A stretch of DNA of 64,000 nt from Hydrogenophaga sp. (GCA_030653975.1 JAURYH010000020.1:18536-82535), one strand, 5' to 3'; numbered from the stretch's first letter, positions 45,608 through 54,417 are shown. Notes: generated by a model from the letters alone, not told the origin. Program-made: numbers and translations.

Positions 45608-46921
45608 TCAGGCAGCGGGGGTGACGTGCAGGGGCAGATCGATCACGAAGACCGCACCCTCGCCGGGCTCGGAATGCACGCTGATCTGTCCCTTGACGGT
45701 CTCCGCCACGTTCTTGCAGAAGGTCAGGCCCAGGCCACTGCCCACGCCCCTCTGGGTGGAAAAAAAAGGTTCGAAGATGAGCTGCTGCTGTTCGTGGGGA
45801 ATGCCTAGGCCTTTGTCGGCCACCGCCAGCCGGCCCTTGCCGTGGTACACGCCCACCGTGATGCGCAGGTCGCCGGGATGTGACGCGTGGCTGGACGCTG
45901 CCAGCGAATACAGGGCATTCTTGATCAGGTTGCTCAGCAGCTGTGAAAACAGGGCCCGCGAGCCCATGAAGCAGAAGTCCTGCTGAACAAAAACCTCCAC
46001 ACAATCCCGTTCATGCGAGGAGCGGTAGGGGTAGTTGGCCACCACATCCCGCACCAGCTCTGCCGCATGGACAGGGGACTTCTCGTTGGGCAGGCGCAGC
46101 AACTGGGCGTTGGAGATCTGGGTGTCGATCTGCCGGTTCATGCTGCGCACCAGGTTTTGCAGCCGGGTCGCGAGGTCTTCGATCTTCTTCTGCTTGTGTT
46201 CGGGCATCTCGTGCTGGGCCTGGTTGCGCAGCACGTCACCCAGCAGGTCCACCGTGGCCAGGGGCGTGCGCAGCTCGTGCGCCATCACCGCCATGGTGCT
46301 CAGGGTGTTGATCAGGCGGGTGCGGCGCAGGTTGGCGCTCGAGAAGCCCAGCACAAAAGCGGTGCCCCACGCAAAGCCGATCACCACCAGGTTCTCAATG
46401 GAGAAACTGGCTGGTGCTTCGACGGGTGGGCGCAGTGCGGCGAAAACCAGCCAGCTGAGCAGGGCGCCTGTCGTGCTGCCCACCGTGGCCAGTCGCCAGT
46501 CGGTCATGTGGTAGTAGATGAGGAACATGGCGCTGATGCTGGCGAGCCAGACCGCATTGCCGCCATTCATCCAGTACATCCAGAAAAAGAAAACAGGCAT
46601 GACCAGCCAGCAGACGGCGGAATACAGCCAGGCGCCCCGGTAAGAGCTGCTGTCTCGCGAGATGATGGGCAAGAACAGCAGGGCCCCCGAGCAGGCGGCG
46701 ACGATCCTCAGGAACAGGCTCTCATAGGGTTGTCGCACGACAACCGTCCAGATCGCGTAAAAAAGCAGATTGCCAAAAAAAACCGAGAAACCTGCCCATC
46801 GAAGCCGGGTGGTCGATGGGTGCAAAATAGGCTCGATAGGGGCGTGGACGAACTCGCCCAACAACCAGCGCCAAAGCCGGGCCTTGGCACTGTGAACCCA
46901 CAAACGATCCAACGACAACAT
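45608..46921 (-). CDS. cqsS: Membrane sensor histidine kinase, CqsS/LqsS-like
   Basis: 437 residues from the ATG at 46921, preceded by AAGGAGAAC. Six hydrophobic helices (about 43-195) open with EPILHPSTTRLRWAGF, IWTVVVRQPYESLFLRI and end near NLRRTRLINTL, as in the signal-binding domain of Vibrio CqsS. HisKA has H215 in VMAHELRTPLATV; the HATPase has VADKGLGIP and GSGLGLTFCKNVAE. No receiver is fused. Presumed sensor for the ketone made by the CqsA homologue. Operon with the response regulator; divergent from luxR. Confidence 0.88.
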   Translation of the reverse strand: MLSLDRLWVHSAKARLWRWLLGEFVHAPIEPILHPSTTRLRWAGFSVFFGNLLFYAIWTVVVRQPYESLFLRIVAACSGALLFLPIISRDSSSYRGAWLYSAVCWLVMPVFFFWMYWMNGGNAVWLASISAMFLIYYHMTDWRLATVGSTTGALLSWLVFAALRPPVEAPASFSIENLVVIGFAWGTAFVLGFSSANLRRTRLINTLSTMAVMAHELRTPLATVDLLGDVLRNQAQHEMPEHKQKKIEDLATRLQNLVRSMNRQIDTQISNAQLLRLPNEKSPVHAAELVRDVVANYPYRSSHERDCVEVFVQQDFCFMGSRALFSQLLSNLIKNALYSLAASSHASHPGDLRITVGVYHGKGRLAVADKGLGIPHEQQQLIFEPFFSTQRGVGSGLGLTFCKNVAETVKGQISVHSEPGEGAVFVIDLPLHVTPAA

Positions 46922-47008
46922 GTTCTCCTTGCAGCATCCGCATTCATTCCCTCGCAGAGGGCGGGAGCGGTGTGGCCCGATTGTCCATGCTGGGAAGGGG
47001 GGGCGAGC

Positions 47009-47680
47009 ATGACCCTGCCTGTCAACTTTGACAGTGTGAGCGTGGATGCGATCCTCGCGGACTGGGTCTGTGCCCTGGGCGATCAGGGTGTGGACGCGGT
47101 GGTGGTGCTGGGACCCAACCCCCTGGGCGGGCGGGACGACCGCCAGGTGCTGGCGGTGCATCCGCCCCGCATGCTGGCGCAGGCGCAGGCGCTGGCCGAG
47201 AGTTGTGATTTCGGGGCCGGCTGGCGCGACAGCGATGCGCCCCTGGTGGCCTGGCAAGACATTTCCAAATCGGCTTACGCCGAACAGGCCGGCCGCTGGC
47301 GCCGCCTGTGGCTGGCCCATGGCCACCGCACGCTGGTGCGCGTGGCGTTCAGCCTGCCGGCCGGGCGAGCGTTCGAATGTTTCTTGTTCAGCCCGCGGGC
47401 TTTTGCCGGGCGGCCCGAGGCCGCTGAACTGGCGTGGTCGGCCTTCAACATCTGGCCCATGCTCCGACGCGCCATTGCCGAACAGCGGCTGAGCCTGAGC
47501 CCGCGCGAGCAGGAAAGCCTGAACCTGGCTTTCGAGGGACTGACTGCGCGCGAAACCGCGCTGCGCATGGACTGCTCCGAGCGCACGGTGAACTACCACC
47601 TGGCCAATGCCATGGCCAAACTGCAGACCGACAACAAGCTTGCCGCCGTGCAGCGGGCCTGCTGGATCGGTCTGATCTGA
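47009..47680 (+). CDS. LuxR-type transcriptional regulator of the cqs locus
   Basis: 223 residues from the ATG at 47009 with AAGGGGGGG upstream. C-terminal LuxR helix-turn-helix (about 160-220): LSPREQESLNLAFEGLTARE, SERTVNYHLANAMAKLQ. The N-terminal 150 residues have a Trp/Asp-rich layout (GWRDSDAP, LWLAHGHRTL) reminiscent of an autoinducer-binding domain, but I cannot identify AHL-binding residues. A palindrome matching the one before cqsA sits in codons 4-9 of this gene. It flanks the kinase-regulator operon and is a good candidate for the output regulator. Confidence 0.85.
   Translation: MTLPVNFDSVSVDAILADWVCALGDQGVDAVVVLGPNPLGGRDDRQVLAVHPPRMLAQAQALAESCDFGAGWRDSDAPLVAWQDISKSAYAEQAGRWRRLWLAHGHRTLVRVAFSLPAGRAFECFLFSPRAFAGRPEAAELAWSAFNIWPMLRRAIAEQRLSLSPREQESLNLAFEGLTARETALRMDCSERTVNYHLANAMAKLQTDNKLAAVQRACWIGLI
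47019..47034. promoter_or_regulatory. Palindrome CTGTCAACTTTGACAG inside the luxR 5' coding region
   Basis: 7-base arms CTGTCAA/TTGACAG identical to those before cqsA, with centre CT instead of GC. Located 11-26 bases inside the luxR reading frame and about 100 bases upstream of the divergent kinase start. Suggests binding by the same protein, for autorepression or control of the kinase operon. Confidence 0.65.
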
Positions 47681-47756
47681 ATCCCTTTCGCGGCGGGACT
47701 TGGCCCCATGGTGCGATGCCGCATAAGCGGTGTCCGCGCGTGGTCATAATGCGCGC

Positions 47757-48521
47757 ATGACTTTTTTGGCCCTGGATGTTGGGAACACCCGTCTGAAATG
47801 GGCGTTGTACGACGCTCCCCGCGTGGGTGCCCGTTTGCTGGCGCATGGCGCCCAGTTCCTGGAGAACATTGAAAAACTGGCCGATGGCGACTGGTGCGAT
47901 CTGCCGCCACCGCGTTGGGTGGTCGGCTGCATCGTGGCCGGCGACGCGGTCAAGCAGCGCGTGCAGGAGCAGCTGGAGCTGTGGGATGTGAGTCCGCAGT
48001 GGGTGATTTCCAGCAGCGAGGAAGCGGGACTGGTCAATGGCTACGACCACCCCGCGCGGCTCGGCTCCGACCGTTGGGTGGCCATGATCGGCGCGCGCCA
48101 GCGCCTGCTCTCGCAAGGGCCGGCGCGGCCGTGTGTGGTGGTGATGGTGGGCACCGCCGTGACCGTGGAAGCCATCGACTCCGAGGGCCGGTTTCTCGGC
48201 GGCATCATCCTGCCGGGCCACGGCATCATGCTGCGCGCGCTGGAGTCCGGCACGGCCGGCCTGCACGTGCCCACAGGCGAAGTGCGGGACTTCCCCACCA
48301 ACACCAGCGACGCACTCACCAGCGGCGGCACCTTCGCCATCGCGGGCGCCGTGCAGCGCATGGTGGAGAACCTGCAGCGCCATTGTGGCGAACCGCCCGT
48401 GGCCTACATGACCGGTGGCGCCGGCTGGAAGATGGCGCCCAGCATGTCCATACCCTTCGAACTGGTCGACAGCCTGATCTTCGACGGCTTGCTGGAAGTG
48501 GCCGACAGGCGTTTAACGTAA
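47757..48521 (+). CDS. coaX: Type III pantothenate kinase
   Basis: 254 residues from the ATG at 47757. CoaX fold of the ASKHA superfamily: [12 protein letters not shown] phosphate loop at the N-terminus, [13 protein letters not shown] with the catalytic Asp, [30 protein letters not shown], and the [15 protein letters not shown] segment. It phosphorylates pantothenate in the first step of CoA synthesis, without feedback by CoA in the family. In Burkholderiales birA often lies upstream; here the upstream gene is luxR, 76 bases away. Confidence 0.95.
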   Translation: MTFLALDVGNTRLKWALYDAPRVGARLLAHGAQFLENIEKLADGDWCDLPPPRWVVGCIVAGDAVKQRVQEQLELWDVSPQWVISSSEEAGLVNGYDHPARLGSDRWVAMIGARQRLLSQGPARPCVVVMVGTAVTVEAIDSEGRFLGGIILPGHGIMLRALESGTAGLHVPTGEVRDFPTNTSDALTSGGTFAIAGAVQRMVENLQRHCGEPPVAYMTGGAGWKMAPSMSIPFELVDSLIFDGLLEVADRRLT

Positions 48522-48523
48522 CC

Positions 48524-48600
48524 CTCCGCGCCGCCTTCGTCGTCACCCCCCAGGGGGCAATGCGAGTGGCCCGGCGAAGCCGGTTCCACCGCATTCTGGG
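48524..48600 (+). repeat. Stop-codon-adjacent GC-rich intergenic element, copy 5
   Basis: Starts two bases after the coaX TAA: CCGCGCCGCCTTCG, CACCCCCCAGGGGGC, then CCCGGCGAAGCCGG. Inverted relative to copy 6, 34 bases away, which belongs to the converging gene. Confidence 0.85.
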
Positions 48601-48634
48601 TTGAACTTCCCCTCCGGCGTGAAATGCCTTTACT

Positions 48635-48740
48635 CAGGGCACCGCGGAACCGGCTTTGCCGGGCCGCCAGTGCCGCCCCCTGGGGGGGTGACGCCGCAGG
48701 CGGCGCGGGGGGCACCATATCCATGCGGCGCGGGGGGCGC
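48635..48740 (-). repeat. Stop-codon-adjacent GC-rich intergenic element, copy 6 (5' part duplicated)
   Basis: Full core plus an extra GCGGCGCGGGG block next to the WS/DGAT stop, the same partial duplication as in copy 4. Copies 5 and 6 form a large inverted pair between converging genes. Confidence 0.87.
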
Positions 48741-50294
48741 TCAATCCTGTCCCCATGGCAGCATCAGCGTGAGCGCGAGCAGCTTTGCAAACTCGGGTTC
48801 GAAGGCATCGATGATGCGCTGCGGGTCCGGGCAGAGCGTGGTGTCGGCGATGACGCCAAACTGCACACCACCGCCATAGCTCAGGATCGACACCCCGAGC
48901 CCCACGGTGCCCGTCTGCGGCACCCAGAACATGGTCTGCTCCAGTGTGGCGCCGCACAGTTGCAGCTTGACCGCCGGACCGGGCACGTTGGTCATCACCG
49001 CGGTGGTCTTGCGGCCGAACAGCGCGAGCAGCGCGTCCTGCGCCGGTTTGATCAGCAGGCCCGCCACCGACAGCAGGCCAAACGTCAGCAGCGGTTGCAG
49101 GCTGCCCTTGAGCGCGTTCATCCGCGCGCGAACCGCAAACAGCCGCTCGACGGGGTTGTCCATGCCGATCGGCAGGACCAGTGGCACCAGACCGAAGCGG
49201 TTGCCCAGTTGCCAGGCGTTTTCCTGGCTGCGCAGGTTGATCGGCACCATGGCCCGGATTTCCTGGCCCGCGGTGTTATCGCCGTGGCCGCGCAGATACG
49301 CGCCGATGGCACCGGCCACGCAGCTCAGCAGCACATCGTTGACCGAGCAGTTCAGTGCCTTGCCGATGGCCTTGACCTCGTCCAGCGGGATCGGCTGGCA
49401 CCAGGCCACCCGCTTGGCGCGGCCTGGCTGGCCCTTGAGCCGGGTGGGCGAGTCGTCGGGCATCAGCGCGAGCGCCGCCAGATCGCTGGCGAACTGGCCA
49501 CCCATGCGCGCCAGGTCCACCGCCTGGTCCAGGGTGTCGCTGAGGCTTTGTTGTGGCGAGGCCAGCATCGACAACGACTTGGCCGCACTGCCACCGGCCA
49601 CCTCGAGCGCCTTCGCCGTGAGATCGCCCAGCGGCCGGATCAGGGTTTCAGCCACCCAGTCGCCAGCCGCATCCAGGCCCTCAGCGGCGGGCTTGCGGCG
49701 GGAGCGCCTGGGCGGCAGGCCACCGCCGTCGACCAGGCTCATCATCACGCTGATCAGCGCGATGCCATCGGCAATGCAATGGTGGATGCGCGCAATCAGT
49801 GCCGAACCACCTTCGTAGGACTCGATCAGCTCGAACTGCCACAGCGGGTGCTCGTGGTCCAGCGGCTGCATGGTCAGTTCGGCCACGCGCTCTTGCAGGC
49901 GGTCCTGTTCGCTCTGTCCGCTCCGATGGGGCAGCGTGCGGGCGAGCACATGGCGTTCGAGCTGGAAGTCGGGGTCGTCGAGCCAGTGGGCCCCCGCGGC
50001 GTCCTGGCGGGCGATCTGCACAAAGCGGCGGTAGGGCAGCATGCGTTCGCGCACGCGTTCGCGGAGCGCGGCCAGGGTGATGCCCGGCCGCAGGATCCAC
50101 ACGCCCACGATCATCATCAGGTTGGAAGGCGAATCCATGCGCAGCCAGGCCGTGTCGACCTTGCTCATGCGCTCGCCTTCGAGCCCCAGGGCGCTGGCCA
50201 GCGTCGGCGTGGCCTTCGGCGGTGCCGGTGTGGTCCGGGGCTGGTCCGCAGCGGCGGCGGTGGGGGAGGCCTTGCGTTTGACGCGCTGGACCAT
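48741..50294 (-). CDS. Wax ester synthase/acyl-CoA:diacylglycerol acyltransferase (WS/DGAT)
   Basis: 517 residues. Catalytic HHCIADG (171-177) matches HHxxxDG of the family; PLWQFELIESYEGG, SCVAGAIGAYL, VPINLR and the C-terminal NVPGPAVKLQLCGA block (PLW and NVPGP motifs) are present. It transfers an acyl group from acyl-CoA to fatty alcohol or diacylglycerol at the membrane or lipid droplet. The first 42 residues are a Lys/Ala/Pro/Thr-rich extension; the family normally starts at about MSKVDTAWLRMD, so a start at that Met is possible. Divergent from the acyl-CoA-binding protein gene. Confidence 0.92.
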   Translation of the reverse strand: MVQRVKRKASPTAAAADQPRTTPAPPKATPTLASALGLEGERMSKVDTAWLRMDSPSNLMMIVGVWILRPGITLAALRERVRERMLPYRRFVQIARQDAAGAHWLDDPDFQLERHVLARTLPHRSGQSEQDRLQERVAELTMQPLDHEHPLWQFELIESYEGGSALIARIHHCIADGIALISVMMSLVDGGGLPPRRSRRKPAAEGLDAAGDWVAETLIRPLGDLTAKALEVAGGSAAKSLSMLASPQQSLSDTLDQAVDLARMGGQFASDLAALALMPDDSPTRLKGQPGRAKRVAWCQPIPLDEVKAIGKALNCSVNDVLLSCVAGAIGAYLRGHGDNTAGQEIRAMVPINLRSQENAWQLGNRFGLVPLVLPIGMDNPVERLFAVRARMNALKGSLQPLLTFGLLSVAGLLIKPAQDALLALFGRKTTAVMTNVPGPAVKLQLCGATLEQTMFWVPQTGTVGLGVSILSYGGGVQFGVIADTTLCPDPQRIIDAFEPEFAKLLALTLMLPWGQD

Positions 50295-50461
50295 GTCATC
50301 TCCTCGGACCCCGGGCCTTTGGTGCTCCTCGCGGACGCGTTGGCGGGGCTTGTTGTGGGTGGAAATGTCTATTCTGACGGCAGACCAGAACGTAAGATAC
50401 CGGGCCTGCCCTAAGGCCGAAGCCGGTTCCAGGGCGATTCACATCCAGAAGGAGCCTTCGC

Positions 50462-50716
50462 ATGTCCGACCTCAAGACCCGATTCGACGCCGCCGTGGCC
50501 AACTCCAAGAACCTGAGCGAGCGGCCCGACAACGCCACCCTGCTCAAGATCTACGGCCTGTACAAGCAGGCGACCACCGGGGACAACGCCGAGAAGAAAC
50601 CGGGCTTTGGCGACATGGTGGGGCGCGCCAAATGGGACGCCTGGAACAGCTGCAAGGGCGCCAGCGCGGATGACGCGATGCAGCAGTACATCGACCTGAT
50701 CGAATCCCTGGCATAA
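50462..50716 (+). CDS. Acyl-CoA-binding protein
   Basis: 84 residues, the size of classical ACBP. Four-helix bundle with LKIYGLYKQATTGDN, KKPGFGDMVGRAKWDAWNS (the K-W ligand region) and AMQQYIDLIESLA. It buffers and delivers long-chain acyl-CoA in the cytoplasm. Shares a 167-base divergent promoter region with the WS/DGAT gene, which suggests that it supplies acyl-CoA to it. A ribosome binding site AGAAGGAG precedes the ATG. Confidence 0.93.
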   Translation: MSDLKTRFDAAVANSKNLSERPDNATLLKIYGLYKQATTGDNAEKKPGFGDMVGRAKWDAWNSCKGASADDAMQQYIDLIESLA

Positions 50717-50723
50717 AAAAACA

Positions 50724-50803
50724 CCCCCGCCGCGCTGCGCGCGACCCCCTCAAGGGGGCAACGCGGTGCGGCCCGGCGAAGCCGGTTACGCCGCGTTCTG
50801 GGT
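50724..50803 (+). repeat. Stop-codon-adjacent GC-rich intergenic element, copy 7
   Basis: Begins after TAAAAAAAC at the end of the ACBP gene: CCCCCGCCGCGCTGCGCGC, CCCCCTCAAGGGGGC, GCCCGGCGAAGCCGG. Orientation follows the upstream gene. Confidence 0.83.
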
Positions 50804-50857
50804 TATGCACTTCCCGCCGGTGGCGCAATCGGTCTGAAGGTCTGTGCGGCTTGTCGC

Positions 50858-51190
50858 TCAGGCCTTTTTCTTTTTGGCCGCGGACTTGCTGACGGGCTTT
50901 TTGGCGGCCAGCAGTTCGTCGAGGTTCTTCACGATCTCGCCCTCGATGCGGTCCTTGAACGCGCCGAGCAGGAAACCCAGCTGGGCATCGAGTTCGAAGT
51001 GGTCTTCGGTCACCTTGAGCGAGCCTTTGACACCGGTGCGGCTGAACTGCACTTCGTCGCAGTCGCAGCCTTCTTCGTAGGTGCAGCTCATGTCGAACTC
51101 GGCTTCGGCCTGCTCGGCCCATTTCCAGGCCACTTTTCGTGCGCCGGCGAGGCCCAGTTGGTGCTTGCGTTGGATCTGAATGTCGGCCAT
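50858..51190 (-). CDS. Polyhydroxyalkanoic acid system family protein
   Basis: 110 residues. It matches the small PHA-granule regulatory family (PHA_gran_rgn): MADIQIQRKHQLG start, ARKVAWKWAEQAEAEFDM, CDCDEVQFSRTGVKGSLKVTEDHFEL and LGFLLGAFKDRIEGEI, with a Lys/Ala-rich tail (KKPVSKSAAKKKKA) resembling phasin tails. Probably associates with PHA metabolism; function is not defined. Starts 12 bases beyond the aminopeptidase stop on the same strand, so the two may be co-transcribed. Confidence 0.85.
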   Translation of the reverse strand: MADIQIQRKHQLGLAGARKVAWKWAEQAEAEFDMSCTYEEGCDCDEVQFSRTGVKGSLKVTEDHFELDAQLGFLLGAFKDRIEGEIVKNLDELLAAKKPVSKSAAKKKKA

Positions 51191-51202
51191 GGACGTTCCT
51201 GC

Positions 51203-52318
51203 TCAAGGGGTTGTGGTTCGTGCGGGGGTGGCGGCCCGCAGGGCGGGCGCCAGGTCGGTCAACGCGGCCAGGCGCTGTTCGGGCGACTGCCGGGCCAGTG
51301 CACGCACCGCATCATAAAACCGGGCGAAGTCCCGGCCTTCGCGCTCGAACAGCGCTTCGAAGCCGGGCACGAGGTCGTCGTAGGCGGCCTGCGCGCCGAA
51401 GCTGGCGTTGTTGGCCCGCGCCACCCAGGCGTCGTAACCTTTGTAGCCGTCCCAGTGTTGCCGCAGTTCGGCGTACTGGGCATGGAACCGGGCCATCTCG
51501 CCGGCCTTGAGCTGACGCTTCTGGTCGGTCGTGGTGTCCGTGTTTTCATAGATCGCTTTCAGGCGTTCGCGCGTGTCGCGCGTGAGGGCGCGGAAAGCCT
51601 GGCGCCGGGCGTCGAAGGCCGCGTACTCCCGCTGCGCCTGTTCTCCCGCCTGCAGCAACCAGCGTGCGCCACCGAGCCGCTCCACCGCGGTTGCGAAGGA
51701 CTCGTTGAACGCGGTGTCGTCGGCCACGTAGACCACCTGGTGCGCCAGTTCGTGGAACAGGATGCGGGCGAGTTCGCCTTCGGGGTAGGCGATGAAGGTG
51801 TTGAGCAGGGGGTCGCCGCCGGCCCAGTTCATCCAGCCCAGCGTGGAATAGGCCAGCACCGGGTACACCACCACGTCCATGGGGCCGTCGGTCAGGCTGG
51901 CCGCAAAGGCCTTCGCATCGCTTTCGCTGAAGTAGCCCCGGTAGCCCACACAGCCCGCGACCGGAAAGCACCATTGCTTCAGCGTGAGCGAAAGTTCGGG
52001 TGCGGCCACGACGTTGTAGACCGCGGCGCGGCGCTGCAGGTCGGCGTAGCGCTGGTAGCTGGTGTTGTCGGGCAGGGCCAGCGCGTCCACGGCGAAGCGC
52101 CGCATGCGCTGGGCGAGTTGCAGGCGCTGGCGCAGTTCTGCGGGGGTTTGTGCGTCATCGATCCAGTGGTGCAGGGGGCGGGCGGCCCCCATCAGCTGCA
52201 GGTGCCCGGAGACCGATTGCCAGTAGTAGCCCACGCCGCTGGCCGGCCCGGCGCAGCCGCTCAGCGCCCAGATGAGTGCGGCGGCCAGGGCGGCGGTCTG
52301 GGGGCGGGTGCGCAGCAT
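51203..52318 (-). CDS. Putative aminopeptidase lipoprotein (DUF2265)
   Basis: 371 residues from the ATG at 52318. Lipobox ALSGC with C22 lipidated, so it is anchored in the envelope. Zinc-peptidase motif HELAH (189-193) with the following NESFA (third ligand Glu). PVLAYSTLGWMNWAGGDPLLN and the C-terminal NNASFGAQAAYDDLVPGFEALF are family blocks. Predicted to cleave peptides in the periplasm; not experimentally defined. Eleven bases downstream of the molybdopterin oxidoreductase. Confidence 0.85.
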   Translation of the reverse strand: MLRTRPQTAALAAALIWALSGCAGPASGVGYYWQSVSGHLQLMGAARPLHHWIDDAQTPAELRQRLQLAQRMRRFAVDALALPDNTSYQRYADLQRRAAVYNVVAAPELSLTLKQWCFPVAGCVGYRGYFSESDAKAFAASLTDGPMDVVVYPVLAYSTLGWMNWAGGDPLLNTFIAYPEGELARILFHELAHQVVYVADDTAFNESFATAVERLGGARWLLQAGEQAQREYAAFDARRQAFRALTRDTRERLKAIYENTDTTTDQKRQLKAGEMARFHAQYAELRQHWDGYKGYDAWVARANNASFGAQAAYDDLVPGFEALFEREGRDFARFYDAVRALARQSPEQRLAALTDLAPALRAATPARTTTP

Positions 52319-52329
52319 GACCGGGGCCT

Positions 52330-54417
52330 TCAGGTCGGGCGGGCCGCGGGCTCGACCTCGACCAGGCAGTCGTAGAACACCGGTCCGCGCCCCAGGTCGG
52401 TCAAGTGCTGGCTGGTGAGCTGGTTGACGTTGGTGCCGGCCAGCCCGAGTTTGCGCCACCAGATGCCCAGGCCGTTGACCACGCCGGGCCGGGCGCGCTT
52501 CGAGACCACGGCCTTGCAGAAATATTCGCCACGGTCGTTGAACACCCGCACCACCTGGCCGCTCTGGATGCCGCGGGCTGAAGCGTCGGCGGCGTGCAGT
52601 TCCAGCACCGGTTCACCCTCGATGTCGCGCAGGCTTTTGACGTTGACGAAGCTGGAGTTGAGGAAGTTGCGCGCCGGCGGCGAGATCATGGCCAGGGGGT
52701 AGCGCTCGCTGCTGCCCGGGGTCTCGAAGTTGGGCAGGTGGTCGGGCAGACCGTCCAGTCCCATCGCGGCGAGCCCGGCGTTGAAGAAGGTGCACCGGCC
52801 CGAGGGTGTGGGAAAACCGCCCTGGGCAAAGGGTGCGTCGGGCAGCGGCAGGGTGGCAAAACCCTGGTCGAGCAGCGTCTGGAAATCTACCTGGTCGCCA
52901 AACGCCGTGCGGCACAGGGTTTCATCGCTGTCGCTGAAACAGGGGTCGTCAAAACCCAGGCGGGCGGCCAGGGCGCGGAAGATGTCGGTGTTGTTGCGCG
53001 CCTGGCCCAGTGGTTCGATCGCCGGGCGGTTGAGCAACACGTCGGTGTGGCCGTAGCTGGCGTGGATGTCCCAGTGCTCCAGTTGCGTCGTGGCGGGCAG
53101 GATGTAGTCGGCGTAGTCGGCGGTGTCGGTCTGGAAGTGTTCCAGCACCACGGTGAACAGGTCCTCGCGTTCGAAACCCCGCACCACCTGGCCCGACTCG
53201 GGCGCCACCGCCACCGGGTTGCTGTTGTAGACGATCAGCGCTTCGATCTTCGGGCCGAAAGCGGGCGAGCTGTCGCGCAGCAGATCGTCGCCGATGGTGA
53301 TCATGTTGACGGTGCGGGGCTGGCGGCCGGCCAGCAGGTCGGGCCGGTGCAAGGCGGCGCGCTGGACGGGGAAATGCCCCGAGGCCGACAGCAGCAGGCC
53401 GCCGGCGCGGTGGCGCCAGGCGCCCACCAGCGCGGGCAGGCAGGCGATGGCGCGCACCGCGTTGCCGCCGCCGCGCACGCGCTGCATGCCGTAGTTCAGC
53501 CGGATCGCGGCGGGTTTCGTCGTGCCGTAGGCGCGCGCCAGATCGGTGATCTGCTGCACCGGGATGCCGCAGACCTCGGCGGCGCGCCCGGGCGGCCATT
53601 GCAGGGCGCGCTCGCGCAGGGCCTCCCAACCCAGTGTGTGCTGCGCGATGTAGTCGTGGTCCAGCCAGTCGTGGGTGATCAGTTGATGCATCAGCGCCAG
53701 CGCCAGCGCAGCGTCGGTGCCCGGGCGCAGGGCGATGTGCTCGTGGCACTTGTCGGCGGTTTCGCTGCGGCGCGGGTCGATGCAGACCAGGCGCGCGCCG
53801 TCGCGTTTGGCCTGCTGCGCCAGGCGCCAGAAATGCAGGTTGCTGGCGATCGAGTTGCTGCCCCAGATGACGATGAGCTTCGCTTCGGTGAAAAACTCGA
53901 CCTTCATGCCCACCTTGGCGCCCAGGGTGGTGACCAGGCCTTCGCCGCCCGCGGCCGCACAGATGGTGCGCTCCAGGTGCGAGGCGCCCAGCTGGTGGAA
54001 GAAACGCGCGGCCATGCCTTCGCTTTGCACCAGGCCCATGGTGCCGGCGTAGCTGTAGGGCAGGATCGCTTGCGGGTCGCGTGCGGCGATGGCCTTCAGG
54101 CGCGCGGCGATGTCGTCCAGCGCCTCGTCCCAACCCACGGGTGCGTACTGGCCGCTGCCCTTGGGTCCCGTGCGTCTGAGTGGTTGCAGGAGGCGCTCGG
54201 GGTGGTAGCTGCGTTCGGTGTAGCGCGAGACCTTGGTGCACAAGGCGCCGTCGGTGTGGCGGTGGTCCGGGTTGCCCTGCACACGCAGGGCCACGCCATC
54301 GTTGACCGTGGTCAACAGGGCGCAGGTGTCGGGGCAGTCGTGTGGGCAGGCGCCGCGCACCACGGTGTCCACCGGGTTCGTCGGGCCGCCGCCCCCGTGG
54401 GGCGGGGTGTCGATCAT
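52330..54417 (-). CDS. Molybdopterin-dependent oxidoreductase with N-terminal 4Fe-4S site
   Basis: 695 residues from the ATG at 54417. C24, C28, C32 and C60 form the CxxxCxxxC...C 4Fe-4S site (CPHDCPDTCAL, GALCTKVSRY). The molybdopterin domains include GWDEALDDIAARL, IVIWGSNSIASN, CIDPRRSETADKC and IVYNSNPVAVAPE, with the C-terminal dinucleotide-binding domain GQVVRVFNDRGEY. Resembles formate dehydrogenase-like/DMSO reductase family members with no signal peptide, so cytoplasmic. No Fe-S or membrane partner is encoded nearby; substrate unknown. Confidence 0.88.
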   Translation of the reverse strand: MIDTPPHGGGGPTNPVDTVVRGACPHDCPDTCALLTTVNDGVALRVQGNPDHRHTDGALCTKVSRYTERSYHPERLLQPLRRTGPKGSGQYAPVGWDEALDDIAARLKAIAARDPQAILPYSYAGTMGLVQSEGMAARFFHQLGASHLERTICAAAGGEGLVTTLGAKVGMKVEFFTEAKLIVIWGSNSIASNLHFWRLAQQAKRDGARLVCIDPRRSETADKCHEHIALRPGTDAALALALMHQLITHDWLDHDYIAQHTLGWEALRERALQWPPGRAAEVCGIPVQQITDLARAYGTTKPAAIRLNYGMQRVRGGGNAVRAIACLPALVGAWRHRAGGLLLSASGHFPVQRAALHRPDLLAGRQPRTVNMITIGDDLLRDSSPAFGPKIEALIVYNSNPVAVAPESGQVVRGFEREDLFTVVLEHFQTDTADYADYILPATTQLEHWDIHASYGHTDVLLNRPAIEPLGQARNNTDIFRALAARLGFDDPCFSDSDETLCRTAFGDQVDFQTLLDQGFATLPLPDAPFAQGGFPTPSGRCTFFNAGLAAMGLDGLPDHLPNFETPGSSERYPLAMISPPARNFLNSSFVNVKSLRDIEGEPVLELHAADASARGIQSGQVVRVFNDRGEYFCKAVVSKRARPGVVNGLGIWWRKLGLAGTNVNQLTSQHLTDLGRGPVFYDCLVEVEPAARPT

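Noticed and set aside
45608..47599. 663-codon frame extending the CqsS-like kinase upstream
   Set aside because: The extension is antisense to luxR; the ATG at 46921 has a strong ribosome binding site and the family N-terminus.
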